Source: Anaerolineales bacterium UBA5797
GTDB taxonomy: Bacteria; Chloroflexota; Anaerolineae; Anaerolineales; Villigracilaceae
NCBI GenBank assembly: GCA_002418205.1
Contig: DIDP01000088.1
Span: 1-64,000, forward strand
Direction: 5' to 3'
Length of the DNA stretch: 64,000 nt
Shown: in pieces, positions 34,350 to 42,321 of the stretch
Layout of the letters: the number at the start of each line of letters is the position of its first letter
How positions within the stretch are numbered: the first letter of the stretch is position 1
Program-made: the position numbers and the translations under genes
Notes under the pieces: generated by a model
Database searches by the model: none
The model's input: the letters and a program-made list of their open reading frames with translations, nothing else
Told to the model about the DNA's origin: nothing

Positions 34350-35031
34350 ACCGACTGCCACGATCCTGCTGGTCGGCTTGATCTTCGTCATCATGCTAAT
34401 CACCATCACAGCCGGGGGGTCGCTGGGCGGAGCAGCCTCGGCGCAAACCATCCCCGCGCTCTTCGGCATGGACTCCACACAACTGTGGTGGTATGTGACC
34501 CGCGCTTCGGGGTTGACCGGTTATTTCCTGCTGTGGCTTTCGATGGTCTGGGGCTTTGCCATCCCGACGAAGATCGTCCAGCCCGTTTTGGAGGGCACGT
34601 TCGTATACGACTTCCATGAACATCTCTCCCTGCTCGGGCTGGGATTCGTCCTGCTGCACATCGTCGTCCTGCTGTTCGACCGATTCCTGCCGTTCAACCT
34701 GCTGCAGCTCCTGGTCCCGTTCACGGACGCGTATCGTCCGCTGTGGGTGGGACTGGGCATCATCAGTTTCTATATCCTGCTGCTGGTCACCGTCACGTTT
34801 TACCTGCGTGGACAGCTCAGCGTCCGGACGTTTCGCGCCATCCACATATTGAGCATCGCTGGTTATCTGGGCACGACCCTGCACGGACTGTTCGCCGGCA
34901 CCGACTCAGCCCTGCCTGCCGCGCTGTTTCTCTATGCAGGGACGTTCCTCGTGGTCGTCTTCCTGACCGTCTACTGGCTGGTAATGCGCCAGCCTGAAAA
35001 AGCGACGGTCCCGCTGCGCCCGCGCAGATAG
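34303..35031 (+). CDS. ferric reductase-like transmembrane protein
   Basis: 242 residues with about six transmembrane helices. Histidines sit in helices in the pattern of the heme-binding FRD domain: WLSMVWGFAI, FHEHLSLLGLGFVLLHIVVLL and FRAIHILSIAGYLGTTLHGLF. The family (MsrQ/YedZ-like) passes electrons across the membrane via b hemes. The start ATG at 34303 lies inside the apbE 3' end (47-base overlap). I infer a chain from this protein to a flavinylated partner, possibly the coiled-coil protein at the head of the operon. Confidence 0.85.
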   Translation: MITQQKQVSPLNSLIRPTATILLVGLIFVIMLITITAGGSLGGAASAQTIPALFGMDSTQLWWYVTRASGLTGYFLLWLSMVWGFAIPTKIVQPVLEGTFVYDFHEHLSLLGLGFVLLHIVVLLFDRFLPFNLLQLLVPFTDAYRPLWVGLGIISFYILLLVTVTFYLRGQLSVRTFRAIHILSIAGYLGTTLHGLFAGTDSALPAALFLYAGTFLVVVFLTVYWLVMRQPEKATVPLRPRR

Positions 35032-35070
35032 ACCCTTTTCCATTCGAATATTCTCCCTCCTCACACCTTG

Positions 35071-35095
35071 CCTTTGCAATGACCGTATTGCAAGG
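35071..35095. promoter_or_regulatory. palindrome upstream of ferredoxin gene
   Basis: Inverted repeat CCTTTGCAAT / ATTGCAAGG around GACCGT, about 85 bases before the ferredoxin-protein start; possible repressor site. Confidence 0.4.
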
Positions 35096-35118
35096 GCAGG
35101 TTTCATATAAGGAGCAAT

Positions 35119-35131
35119 GTCACTATGTGAC
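35119..35131. promoter_or_regulatory. GTCAC-TAT-GTGAC palindrome
   Basis: A perfect 5-bp inverted repeat with 3-nt centre, 47 bases before the ferredoxin-protein start and next to a TATACT box (35147-35152). The arms resemble CRP/FNR half-sites in reverse order, with spacing unlike that family. Confidence 0.35.
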
Positions 35132-35177
35132 TCCCAACCGCGTGGCTATACTGTTGGAAACGACAAAGGAGGCTCAC

Positions 35178-35984
35178 ATGTGCGAATTCTGCATCCAACA
35201 CGGGGAGGGGAAGAAGTGGTACCTGACGATGGAGAATTACTCCCTCGAACTGCTCGATCAGGAGGACCGGCGCGAATATGCCGCGAAATTTTTAAACGGA
35301 TTCCACAAACGCGTGCCGCCGGAGATCCGCCAATTGGACCGGATCCGCAAAACGCCGCTCAGGATGCTGGCGAAACCGGTTCTGACCCGCAACCAAAAAC
35401 GCGACCATTACGGGCAGGTGGTGCCGATGGAGGACGTGGAGCGGATCTTCGACCTGGTGCAGGGCGCAGTGCGTCTGCCCTGCGTGTGCCGCCGCGTGAC
35501 CACCGGCAACATGAACGCCCGCTACTGCTACGGTTTGACGATGGACCAACAACTGATGGATTCGCTCGACGATTCGTTCAGCCTGGAAACGCTGACAAAG
35601 GATGAGGCGCTCGACTCCATCCGCAAACTGGACAAGGAGGGACTCGTCCATTCGGTGTGGACGTTCAAGACGCCGTTCATCGGTGGGCTATGCAACTGCG
35701 ACCAGGATTGCATGGCCTATCGCATCACCCACGCAAGGAAGGATTACCCGGTCATGTTCCGCGCCGAGTGGGTTGCAGAGGTCGCCGCGGATGCGTGCAA
35801 CGGCTGCCGCCTGTGCATGAGGCAATGTCAGTACGGCGCGATCCGCTATTCATCAAACAACAAAAAAGTGACGGTCGACCCGACCGTCTGTTACGGCTGC
35901 GGCGTATGTCGGGCGGTCTGCAACAAGGACGCCATCGCGCTGGCGCCGCGGGCGAGTATGAAGGAGGCGGTGGATGTTTGGTAG
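35178..35984 (+). CDS. cysteine-rich 2[4Fe-4S] ferredoxin-type protein
   Basis: 268 residues. Two classical cluster motifs near the C-terminus: Cys207/210/213/217 (CNGCRLCMRQC) and Cys238/241/244/248 (CYGCGVCRAVC). Extra cysteines occur at the N-terminus (MCEFC), at 102-104 (CVC) and at 172-178 (CNCDQDC) and may hold another cofactor. The central part is alpha-helical and unassigned. The start is set by AAAGGAGG before the ATG; upstream in-frame starts lie in the regulatory region. It is probably an electron carrier working with the adjacent flavin/heme genes; its partner is not known. Confidence 0.82.
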   Translation: MCEFCIQHGEGKKWYLTMENYSLELLDQEDRREYAAKFLNGFHKRVPPEIRQLDRIRKTPLRMLAKPVLTRNQKRDHYGQVVPMEDVERIFDLVQGAVRLPCVCRRVTTGNMNARYCYGLTMDQQLMDSLDDSFSLETLTKDEALDSIRKLDKEGLVHSVWTFKTPFIGGLCNCDQDCMAYRITHARKDYPVMFRAEWVAEVAADACNGCRLCMRQCQYGAIRYSSNNKKVTVDPTVCYGCGVCRAVCNKDAIALAPRASMKEAVDVW

Positions 35985-36155
35985 GGCAGGGGAGGGATGG
36001 GTGACAAGATGAGGAATGAAGTGACAGCGCCAATTTTGGATGCCGGGGGCAGGCCATATCTTTCCATATCTTCTCGGTGATGTTACCTGGTTATGTATGA
36101 TCGCTATGAATGATTTGAATGGGGAGGAACAAACTTGGCTCTCGCATGAAATATC

Positions 36156-36184
36156 TTGACTTTTCACTTATCATTCGATATAAT
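36156..36184 (+). promoter_or_regulatory. near-consensus promoter for the integrase
   Basis: TTGACT (36156-36161), exactly 17 nt, TATAAT (36179-36184), 19 bases before the integrase ATG, with GGAGTG as ribosome site. The flanks are AT-rich, unlike the rest of the window. Confidence 0.75.
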
Positions 36185-36203
36185 AATAATTATATGGAGT
36201 GAT

Positions 36204-37121
36204 ATGAAAACAAAGATAAATGCCTTTCTAGAGACCCTGGATCGCTCTCCGCGAACCATTATTGCATACCGAAATGCCCTTACACAATTTATGAACACTG
36301 TAGGTGTTGACGCGGAGTTGGACATTGCAAACTATACCAGATTCCTTACAGCAATCAAATCAAGATCCCCTTCCACCAAACGTGTTTACACCACGGCTGT
36401 GCGAAAATTCTATGCATTTTGTAAGGCTGGAAATCCCTTTGAGATGAAAGAGGCTACCGATCACTACACTCGCAGCCAAGGCAAGCGTATCGTTAATTTC
36501 AACCGCGAGGCTGTGGAGAAAGTTATTGCATACTGCGCTTTGCTGGACAACACCTCCGCGAAATCCTCTCGTGAAATGCTCGAGGCTCTGCGTGACCGCG
36601 CTTTTGTGCTGACCCTTGCAGATACAGGCTTGCGAATCTCCGAAGCCTGTGCACTCAAACGCGGCGATATCGATTGGCTGGAACAACGAGCAGTAATCGT
36701 GGGGAAAGGAGACAAACAGGCGGTCGTTTATTTCTCCGATCGTTGCATTGATGCCTTGAAGGCTTATCTACACGCAAGATCGGCTGTTGAGCCGAATTCG
36801 CGAACCCCGCTTGGCTCCCAACCTCTATTCTCTCGCCACGATATTCGTGCCAGTAAAAAGATTAGATCCATCACTGCTGGTGGCATGTGGAAGGCGATTA
36901 AGAATAGAATTGAGGAGGCTGATGTAGATCGTAGCCTAGTTCGTATCCATGATTTCCGTCATTACTTTGTTACCATGACCTATCTGGCCAAGGGTGATTT
37001 GAGAATGTCACAAGTGCTTGCCCGCCATGAAAGTATTGCTACTACAAATCGCTACGCCCACTTCAACACGGAAGCCGCGAAGGCATACGATGAAATTTTC
37101 AACCGAGGTGGAAATGATTGA
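36204..37121 (+). CDS. tyrosine recombinase/integrase
   Basis: 305 residues. An N-terminal SAM-like core-binding domain (about 1-85) is followed by the catalytic domain with all active-site residues: Arg144 (TGLRISEAC), Lys168 or Lys171, His249-x-x-Arg252 (HDFRHYF), His275 (LARHES) and Tyr284 (TNRYAHF). The enzyme makes and reseals strand exchanges via a 3'-phosphotyrosine. Base composition is more AT-rich than neighbouring genes, which points to transfer. Its stop codon overlaps the start of a GIY-YIG gene. A truncated second integrase lies just beyond. Confidence 0.92.
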   Translation: MKTKINAFLETLDRSPRTIIAYRNALTQFMNTVGVDAELDIANYTRFLTAIKSRSPSTKRVYTTAVRKFYAFCKAGNPFEMKEATDHYTRSQGKRIVNFNREAVEKVIAYCALLDNTSAKSSREMLEALRDRAFVLTLADTGLRISEACALKRGDIDWLEQRAVIVGKGDKQAVVYFSDRCIDALKAYLHARSAVEPNSRTPLGSQPLFSRHDIRASKKIRSITAGGMWKAIKNRIEEADVDRSLVRIHDFRHYFVTMTYLAKGDLRMSQVLARHESIATTNRYAHFNTEAAKAYDEIFNRGGND

Positions 37122-37593
37122 GGTCGTTTTTGAGAGATTTCATGATCAGGATTATGTGGAAAAGGGATATGATCTGTATGTGATGAAAAATGGGCCTGGT
37201 GATCCTTTGTATGTAGGTATTTCAACCCGAAGCATTTGGGAAAGATGGTTTGGCTGGAATGGGCATATGGTATGGGACGGGAATATCATCTACGGAACAA
37301 GTTCTGTTGGTCGAAAGATCGAAGATCATTTGCCTGACTCATTGAAATGGAAAATACAATTGTGGACGCTAAAAGATTGTATAAAATTTTGTGAGCGCGA
37401 ATTAAAAAGAACAAACCGTCATCCAGATATTCGGTTCATGGAGCCATTCATGATCCAAAAACTGTCTCCGATCCTGAATGGATCCCATAATCTGAGACCT
37501 GGAATAGATACAACTCCCAAAAGCCAAAAAGAAATCGAACGCGAGAAATGCCTCGATCAAATTTACAAGGAAGTCTTTGAAAAAAGTAAATGA
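37114..37593 (+). CDS. GIY-YIG nuclease-like protein
   Basis: 159 residues. The opening segment YDLYVMKNGPGDPLYVGIS matches the GIY-YIG pattern in degenerate form (LYV...LYVGIS), with a following Arg (ERW) in the catalytic position. A conserved Glu later in the fold is plausible (MEPFMIQKLSP). Stand-alone GIY-YIG proteins nick or cut DNA. The ATG at 37114 overlaps the integrase stop and has GAGGTGG before it; an in-frame ATG at 37090 is an alternative. The low GC content is shared with the integrase, so the two were probably acquired together. Confidence 0.7.
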   Translation: MIEVVFERFHDQDYVEKGYDLYVMKNGPGDPLYVGISTRSIWERWFGWNGHMVWDGNIIYGTSSVGRKIEDHLPDSLKWKIQLWTLKDCIKFCERELKRTNRHPDIRFMEPFMIQKLSPILNGSHNLRPGIDTTPKSQKEIEREKCLDQIYKEVFEKSK

Positions 37594-37867
37594 GACAGGC
37601 TTCCCTACGCCCACCACCGGTCGCAACATCGTCCGAGAGCGCGTCGGGCAAATTCTGGGCAGGGATATGGTCGGCAGGATCACGCCGCATTCTTTCCGCC
37701 ATTATTTCGTCCCAGCCGTGCTGTGCGGCTCCAGCAATCTGCGCCATGCCCAGGAACTCGTCCGCCACAAGAACATCCAGGTGACGCAGCGCTACACCCA
37801 CCTCTCCAACGACGAGCTGGTCAAAGCCAATCACGGCATCTTTGAGAAACGGACGAAACGTTCGTGA
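37577..37867 (+). pseudogene. C-terminal fragment of a second tyrosine recombinase
   Basis: Only the last third of a XerC/D-like enzyme is present: TPHSFRHYFVPAVLCG (His-x-x-Arg box), LVRHKNIQVTQRYTHLS (second His and the nucleophilic Tyr) and a normal C-terminus. The N-terminal domain and the first catalytic Arg are missing. The frame is entered only by a TTG inside the GIY-YIG gene. GC content rises again here, so this is probably an older resident integrase whose 5' part was removed or displaced when the integrase/GIY-YIG unit arrived. Confidence 0.75.
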
Positions 37868-37944
37868 CTCCCCTCGGGCTGGTCCCGATCCACGGACCTG
37901 CTCCACGCGCAAACCACCCCTCCCCCACCCCACCGCCCAGCACA

Positions 37945-37967
37945 CACAATTTGTACTCAAAATTGTG
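37945..37967. promoter_or_regulatory. perfect 8-bp inverted repeat, likely operator
   Basis: CACAATTT, 7-nt centre, AAATTGTG, 80 bases before the acyl-CoA synthetase start. It overlaps a possible -35 (TTGTAC) with CATATT as -10 after a 16-nt gap. A dimeric regulator binding here would cover the promoter. Confidence 0.5.
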
Positions 37968-38046
37968 ATATACATATTCAGCACAGTTTTCATCACAAAC
38001 CATCGGCAATTCCGTTTTATCGTCGTTGCCAGAAAAGGAAGACCAC

Positions 38047-40803
38047 ATGACCTCCCCCATCCCTCCCGGTTTTGATCCCGCCCACGATGTCCTCCATTAC
38101 GGACGCCAGCCGTTGGATGCCATCTTCGCGCCCAAGAGCGTCGCCGTCATCGGCGCAACCGAGACTCCCGGCAGTGTGGGCCGCACCATTGTCTGGAACT
38201 TGATCAGCAGCACATTTGGCGGGACCATCTATCCCGTCAACCCGAAGCGCTCGAGCGTGCTCGGCATCAAGGCGTATCCCAGCCTCAGTGCCGTCCCCGA
38301 AACCGTGGACCTGATCGTCGTTGTCACACCGGCGCGGACCGTGCCGGGCATCATCAAGGAGGCGGTCGAACGGGAGGTCAAGGGCGCGATCATCATCTCC
38401 GCCGGTTTCAAAGAGACGGGACCCGAGGGCGCCGAACTGGAACGCCAGATCATGGAGCATGCGCAGCGCGGCGAGATGCGCATCATCGGACCGAACTGCC
38501 TGGGCGTGATGAGTCCCACCACCGGCTTGAATGCCACCTTCGCCAGCACGATCGCCCAACGCGGCAGCGTCGGTTTCATCAGCCAGAGCGGCGCGCTGTG
38601 CACCGCCATCCTTGACTGGAGTCTGCAGGAGAACGTCGGCTTTAGTTCGTTCGTCTCCATCGGCTCGATGCTGGATGTCGACTGGAGCGACCTGATCTAC
38701 TACCTCGGCGACGACCCTCACACCAAGAGCATCGTCATCTACATGGAGACCATCGGCAACGCCCGCGCCTTTCTCTCCGCCGCCCGCGAAGTGGCGCTCG
38801 CCAAACCGATCATCGTGATCAAGCCGGGGCGCACGGAGGGAGCCGCAAAAGCCGCCGCCTCGCACACCGGTTCATTGACCGGCAGCGACGAAGTGCTGGA
38901 GGTCGCGTTCCGCCGCAGCGGTGTCCTGCGCGTCAACAGCATTGCCGAATTGTTCTACATGGCTGAGGTCTTGGGCAAGCAGCCGCGCCCCGAAGGCCGC
39001 CGACTGACGATCCTTACCAACGCCGGCGGACCGGGCGTACTGGCAGCCGATTCGCTGATCACCAATGGCGGCGAACTGGCGCGACCCTCGGAACAGGCGA
39101 TGGAAGCCTACAACGAACTGCTCCCGGCAGCCTGGAGTCACAACAACCCCGTTGACATTCTGGGTGATGCCGACCCCGAACGGTATCACAAAGCGCTGGA
39201 GATCGCCGTTCAGGATCCCGATAACGACGGCATTCTCGTCATCCTCACCCCCCAGGCCATGACGGATCCGACCAGGACCGCGGAGGCGCTGGCGCCTTAT
39301 GGTCAATCCCCCGCCAAACCTGTGATCGCCGCCTGGATGGGCGGCAAGGAGGTCGCGGCAGGCGAATCCATCCTCAATAAAGCGGACATCCCGACCTTTG
39401 CCTACCCCGATACCGCCGCGCGCGTCTTCAATTACATGGCACGCTATGCGGAGAACCTGCGCAGTCTGTATGAGACGCCCATGCCGATCGGGAACGAGGA
39501 CCGGGTTGACCGTGAACTCGCTTCGCACATTCTTCAAACTGCCCGCGCCTCCGGACGCATGATCCTGACCGAATACGAATCCAAGCAACTCCTGGCCTCC
39601 TATGGCATCCCCACCGTGGAGACCCGCATCGCCAAAACCGGAAAGGAAGCGGTGCAGGCGGCGGAAGCCATGGGTTATCCCGTGGTGCTCAAGCTCCATT
39701 CGGAGACCATCACCCACAAGACCGATGTCGGCGGCGTGCAGTTGAACCTGGCGGATACGGAGGCGGTTCGAGGCGCCTTCGAGAACATCAAAAGATCCGT
39801 CACGGACAAAGCCACGGCGGAGGATTTCCTCGGCGTCACCGTCCAGCCGATGATCCAGATGGAAGGCTATGAATTGATCCTCGGCAGCAGCATCGATCCG
39901 CAGTTTGGTCCTGTGATCCTCTTCGGGCTCGGCGGTCAGCTGGTGGAGGTCTTCAAAGACCGCGCCCTGGGACTCCCACCCCTCACCACTGCACTGGCGC
40001 GCCGCATGATGGAACGCACCCGCATCTTCACCGCCCTGAAGGGGGTGCGCGGGCGCGACCCGGTGGACCTCGCCGCCCTCGAACGACTGCTTGTCCGCTT
40101 TTCACAACTGATCACGGAACAACGCTGGGTCAAGGAACTGGATATCAACCCGCTGCTTGCTTCCCCTGAGAAATTGCTCGCCCTGGATGCCCGCGTCGTC
40201 CTCCACGAACAGGAGGTCGACGAGGAGGAATTGCCCAGACTCGCCATCCGCCCCTACCCCATCCAATATGTCAGCACGTGGAAAGCCAAAGATGGCACGG
40301 AGGTGACCATCCGTCCCATCCTGCCCGAGGACGAGGCGCTGTTCGTCGAATTCCATGCCACGCTTTCCGACCGCAGCGTTTTTATGCGCTATCTACAGCC
40401 GATGATGTTCCACGAACGCGTCGTCCATGAACGCCTTGCCCGCATCTGCCATACGGATTACGACCGCGAGATCGCCCTGGTGGCGGAAAGCAAAAACGAC
40501 AATGGCGAGCGCAGCATTCTGGGGGCCGTCCGCCTGAGCCGGGTACACGCCACGAACGAGGCGCGCCTGAGCATTTTGATCGGCGATCCATACCAGGGCA
40601 TGGGGCTGGGAGGTGAACTGCTCCGCCAGGCCATCCATGTCGCCCGGGAGGAACACCTGGAATATGTGAGCGCCATCATGACCGATGACAATCAGGTCAT
40701 GAAACATATCCTGCAAAAACTTGGATTCAATTTTGAAGCGGCCGGAAAGGAAGGGCTGTTGATGGCAAGACTTGAAATACAGGGAAGACGCACAATGCGA
40801 TGA
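38047..40803 (+). CDS. ADP-forming acyl-CoA synthetase fused to GNAT acetyltransferase (Pat/PatZ-like)
   Basis: 918 residues. CoA-binding Rossmann domain about 20-120 (APKSVAVIGATETPGSVGR), ligase domains with IGPNCLGVM, SQSGALCTAILDW and SHTGSLTGSD, an ATP-grasp domain about 490-700 (TEYESKQLLASYGIPTVETR, VLKLHSETITHKTDVGGV), and a C-terminal GNAT domain about 745-915 (TIRPILPEDEALFVEFH, IGDPYQGMGLGGELLRQAI). Proteins of this architecture include PatZ, a protein lysine acetyltransferase that silences acetyl-CoA synthetase and whose ligase part is catalytically dead; others may be true synthetases. The ATG at 38047 has AAAAGGAAG upstream. The palindrome 80 bases upstream suggests tight control. 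Confidence 0.9.
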   Translation: MTSPIPPGFDPAHDVLHYGRQPLDAIFAPKSVAVIGATETPGSVGRTIVWNLISSTFGGTIYPVNPKRSSVLGIKAYPSLSAVPETVDLIVVVTPARTVPGIIKEAVEREVKGAIIISAGFKETGPEGAELERQIMEHAQRGEMRIIGPNCLGVMSPTTGLNATFASTIAQRGSVGFISQSGALCTAILDWSLQENVGFSSFVSIGSMLDVDWSDLIYYLGDDPHTKSIVIYMETIGNARAFLSAAREVALAKPIIVIKPGRTEGAAKAAASHTGSLTGSDEVLEVAFRRSGVLRVNSIAELFYMAEVLGKQPRPEGRRLTILTNAGGPGVLAADSLITNGGELARPSEQAMEAYNELLPAAWSHNNPVDILGDADPERYHKALEIAVQDPDNDGILVILTPQAMTDPTRTAEALAPYGQSPAKPVIAAWMGGKEVAAGESILNKADIPTFAYPDTAARVFNYMARYAENLRSLYETPMPIGNEDRVDRELASHILQTARASGRMILTEYESKQLLASYGIPTVETRIAKTGKEAVQAAEAMGYPVVLKLHSETITHKTDVGGVQLNLADTEAVRGAFENIKRSVTDKATAEDFLGVTVQPMIQMEGYELILGSSIDPQFGPVILFGLGGQLVEVFKDRALGLPPLTTALARRMMERTRIFTALKGVRGRDPVDLAALERLLVRFSQLITEQRWVKELDINPLLASPEKLLALDARVVLHEQEVDEEELPRLAIRPYPIQYVSTWKAKDGTEVTIRPILPEDEALFVEFHATLSDRSVFMRYLQPMMFHERVVHERLARICHTDYDREIALVAESKNDNGERSILGAVRLSRVHATNEARLSILIGDPYQGMGLGGELLRQAIHVAREEHLEYVSAIMTDDNQVMKHILQKLGFNFEAAGKEGLLMARLEIQGRRTMR

Positions 40804-40873
40804 AATCCGCTTTACAATTGAGGATATCGTGCAACATAAATCTTTAACGTGAACAAGGAACGCTTTATTTGAA

Positions 40874-41188
40874 ATGACGAAAACCTGGTATTCAAAATCA
40901 CTTGGGGATGGAATGTGGGCTCCGACGGTCATTGCACAGATCGAAGAGGGGTTCCTCCCGTTGTTTGCAGAGGCGGGCAGCCCGTCGGAAATGGCGGTAT
41001 TCACCCGCACCGAGTCACAGGGAAGATTGCATTGTGAAGTGATCGCCTATTTTTCCCCTGCGGCCGCAGGGATCGCAAAAGCATTTGAAGCGGAGCCTTG
41101 CGAAGCACCCTCGCGCGAAGGGTTGGATTTGCTGGCTGGAGATCCGCAAAGCTGGGAACGCCTCTTCCCCGAAAGCCACAGGACTTAA
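40874..41188 (+). CDS. small conserved-type protein, unknown
   Basis: 104 residues, soluble, with no transmembrane helix. Notable segments are WYSKSLGDGMWA, EGFLPLFAEAGSPSEMAVFT and LHCEVIAYFSPAA. I do not recognise a named family. No strong ribosome site; CAAGGA lies about 20 nt before the ATG. It ends one base before the VOC gene, so the two are co-transcribed. Confidence 0.6.
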   Translation: MTKTWYSKSLGDGMWAPTVIAQIEEGFLPLFAEAGSPSEMAVFTRTESQGRLHCEVIAYFSPAAAGIAKAFEAEPCEAPSREGLDLLAGDPQSWERLFPESHRT

Positions 41189-41189
41189 C

Positions 41190-41570
41190 TTGAAGATCAA
41201 ATCATCGAATACGATCCTGTATTGCAGGAAGTGGGAGGAGACGGTTGCCTTCTATAAAAACGGATTGAAGCTGTTGGTCATATCCGCCAATGACTGGTTC
41301 GTGGAATTCAAGGTCAACGAAATGGCACGCATCAGTGTTGCCAACGAGGCTCGCACTTCGATCGACAGCAGTGACGGCAAGGGGATCACGATCAGTCTCC
41401 AGGTGGCAGACGTGGAACAAACGCGCCGGGACCTGCTGGACAATGGGATAACGCCCACTCCCATCAGGGAAGTTTGGGGCTCCCGGGCAATTTACATCCA
41501 CGACCCGGAAGGGAACCGACTTGAGTTCTGGTCGGGGCGGGCAAAGGTCCACTCGCTCAAAGCAGGGTAA
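41190..41570 (+). CDS. VOC (glyoxalase/bleomycin-resistance fold) protein
   Basis: 126 residues of paired beta-alpha-beta-beta-beta modules: NTILYCRKWEETVAFYKNGL opens the first, ISLQVADVEQTRRDLLDNG and YIHDPEGNRLEFWSG the second, with a Glu near the end that is a usual metal ligand. The first metal His is not evident, so it may not be a metalloenzyme. Translation most likely starts at a TTG right after the previous gene's stop codon. Its end overlaps the convergent phosphorylase gene by 14 bases. Substrate unknown. Confidence 0.75.
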   Translation: MKIKSSNTILYCRKWEETVAFYKNGLKLLVISANDWFVEFKVNEMARISVANEARTSIDSSDGKGITISLQVADVEQTRRDLLDNGITPTPIREVWGSRAIYIHDPEGNRLEFWSGRAKVHSLKAG

Positions 41571-42321
41571 GGATCTCGAAACATTCCTTCATTTTTTGAT
41601 GAAGGGACCTCATGTCCGGCGGTGCAGACCAGCGCGGGCTGGCGAGGCTATCTCCCACCACCAACACCGAAGCAGTCTCCATACTGCGCGCTTTTCCGAC
41701 GGCGAACAATCCTGCGCTCTCCATATCCACGGCAAGGACACCTTCCTGCTGAAACATCACTGCTTCTTCGCGCGATTCGCGATAAGGTGCATCCGTGCTC
41801 CACGTCCCGCCGATGGCATGCGGAAGATCTTTTTTCTGGAATGATGACGAAAGCTCGGAAACGAATTGGGGAGAGGCTTCCACATATTTTTCTGGGGGAA
41901 GATAATGATAGGAGGTCCCTTCGTCGCGGATCGCCCGATCACAAACGACCACGTCGCCCGGGGAGAGATTCGGCTGTAGTCCGCCGGCCAGTGACAGGAT
42001 CACGATCTGCTGCGTTCCCCAGGCGACCAACTCCTCGGCAAGATTGGCGACCACAGGCGCGCCGATCCCAAAGTTGCCCATCACTCCAATCTTTCCATTC
42101 GTCTTTTTCAGGAGATAAAAATCACCCAGGAAACCGGTCACGCGCTTCGCCGAATATTTCAGCGGGAAATATTTCATCACACCCTTGTAGAGGCAGAGAA
42201 TGACGGTCTCGGGCGCGTGGACATCCTTCAAACCTCCCTGTGCGCGGCGGAATTCGATCATCTTTTCAGCCGTCAGCATGGTGGGCAGGGCGTGTTTATT
42301 GGGATGGATCGGATAACTCAT
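41557..42321 (-). CDS. nucleoside phosphorylase (uridine/purine phosphorylase family)
   Basis: Phosphorolysis of a nucleoside to base and ribose 1-phosphate is the family reaction. 254 residues of the PNP/UDP fold: phosphate-binding GVMGNFGIGAPVVANLAEEL, ILSLAGGLQPNLSPGDVVV and the ribose-contacting AVDMESAGLFAVG, where the M-E dyad is the family hallmark. The base-specific loop does not let me choose between uridine and purine. AAGGAG precedes the ATG at 42321. Longer frames run into the flippase gene. It is on the same strand as the polysaccharide genes upstream but unrelated in function. Confidence 0.88.
   Translation of the reverse strand: MSYPIHPNKHALPTMLTAEKMIEFRRAQGGLKDVHAPETVILCLYKGVMKYFPLKYSAKRVTGFLGDFYLLKKTNGKIGVMGNFGIGAPVVANLAEELVAWGTQQIVILSLAGGLQPNLSPGDVVVCDRAIRDEGTSYHYLPPEKYVEASPQFVSELSSSFQKKDLPHAIGGTWSTDAPYRESREEAVMFQQEGVLAVDMESAGLFAVGKARSMETASVLVVGDSLASPRWSAPPDMRSLHQKMKECFEILTLL

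Noticed and set aside
35985..36155. possible tRNA or att site left of the integrase
   Set aside because: No cloverleaf or CCA end could be read, and no direct repeat with the region right of 37593 was found by eye.
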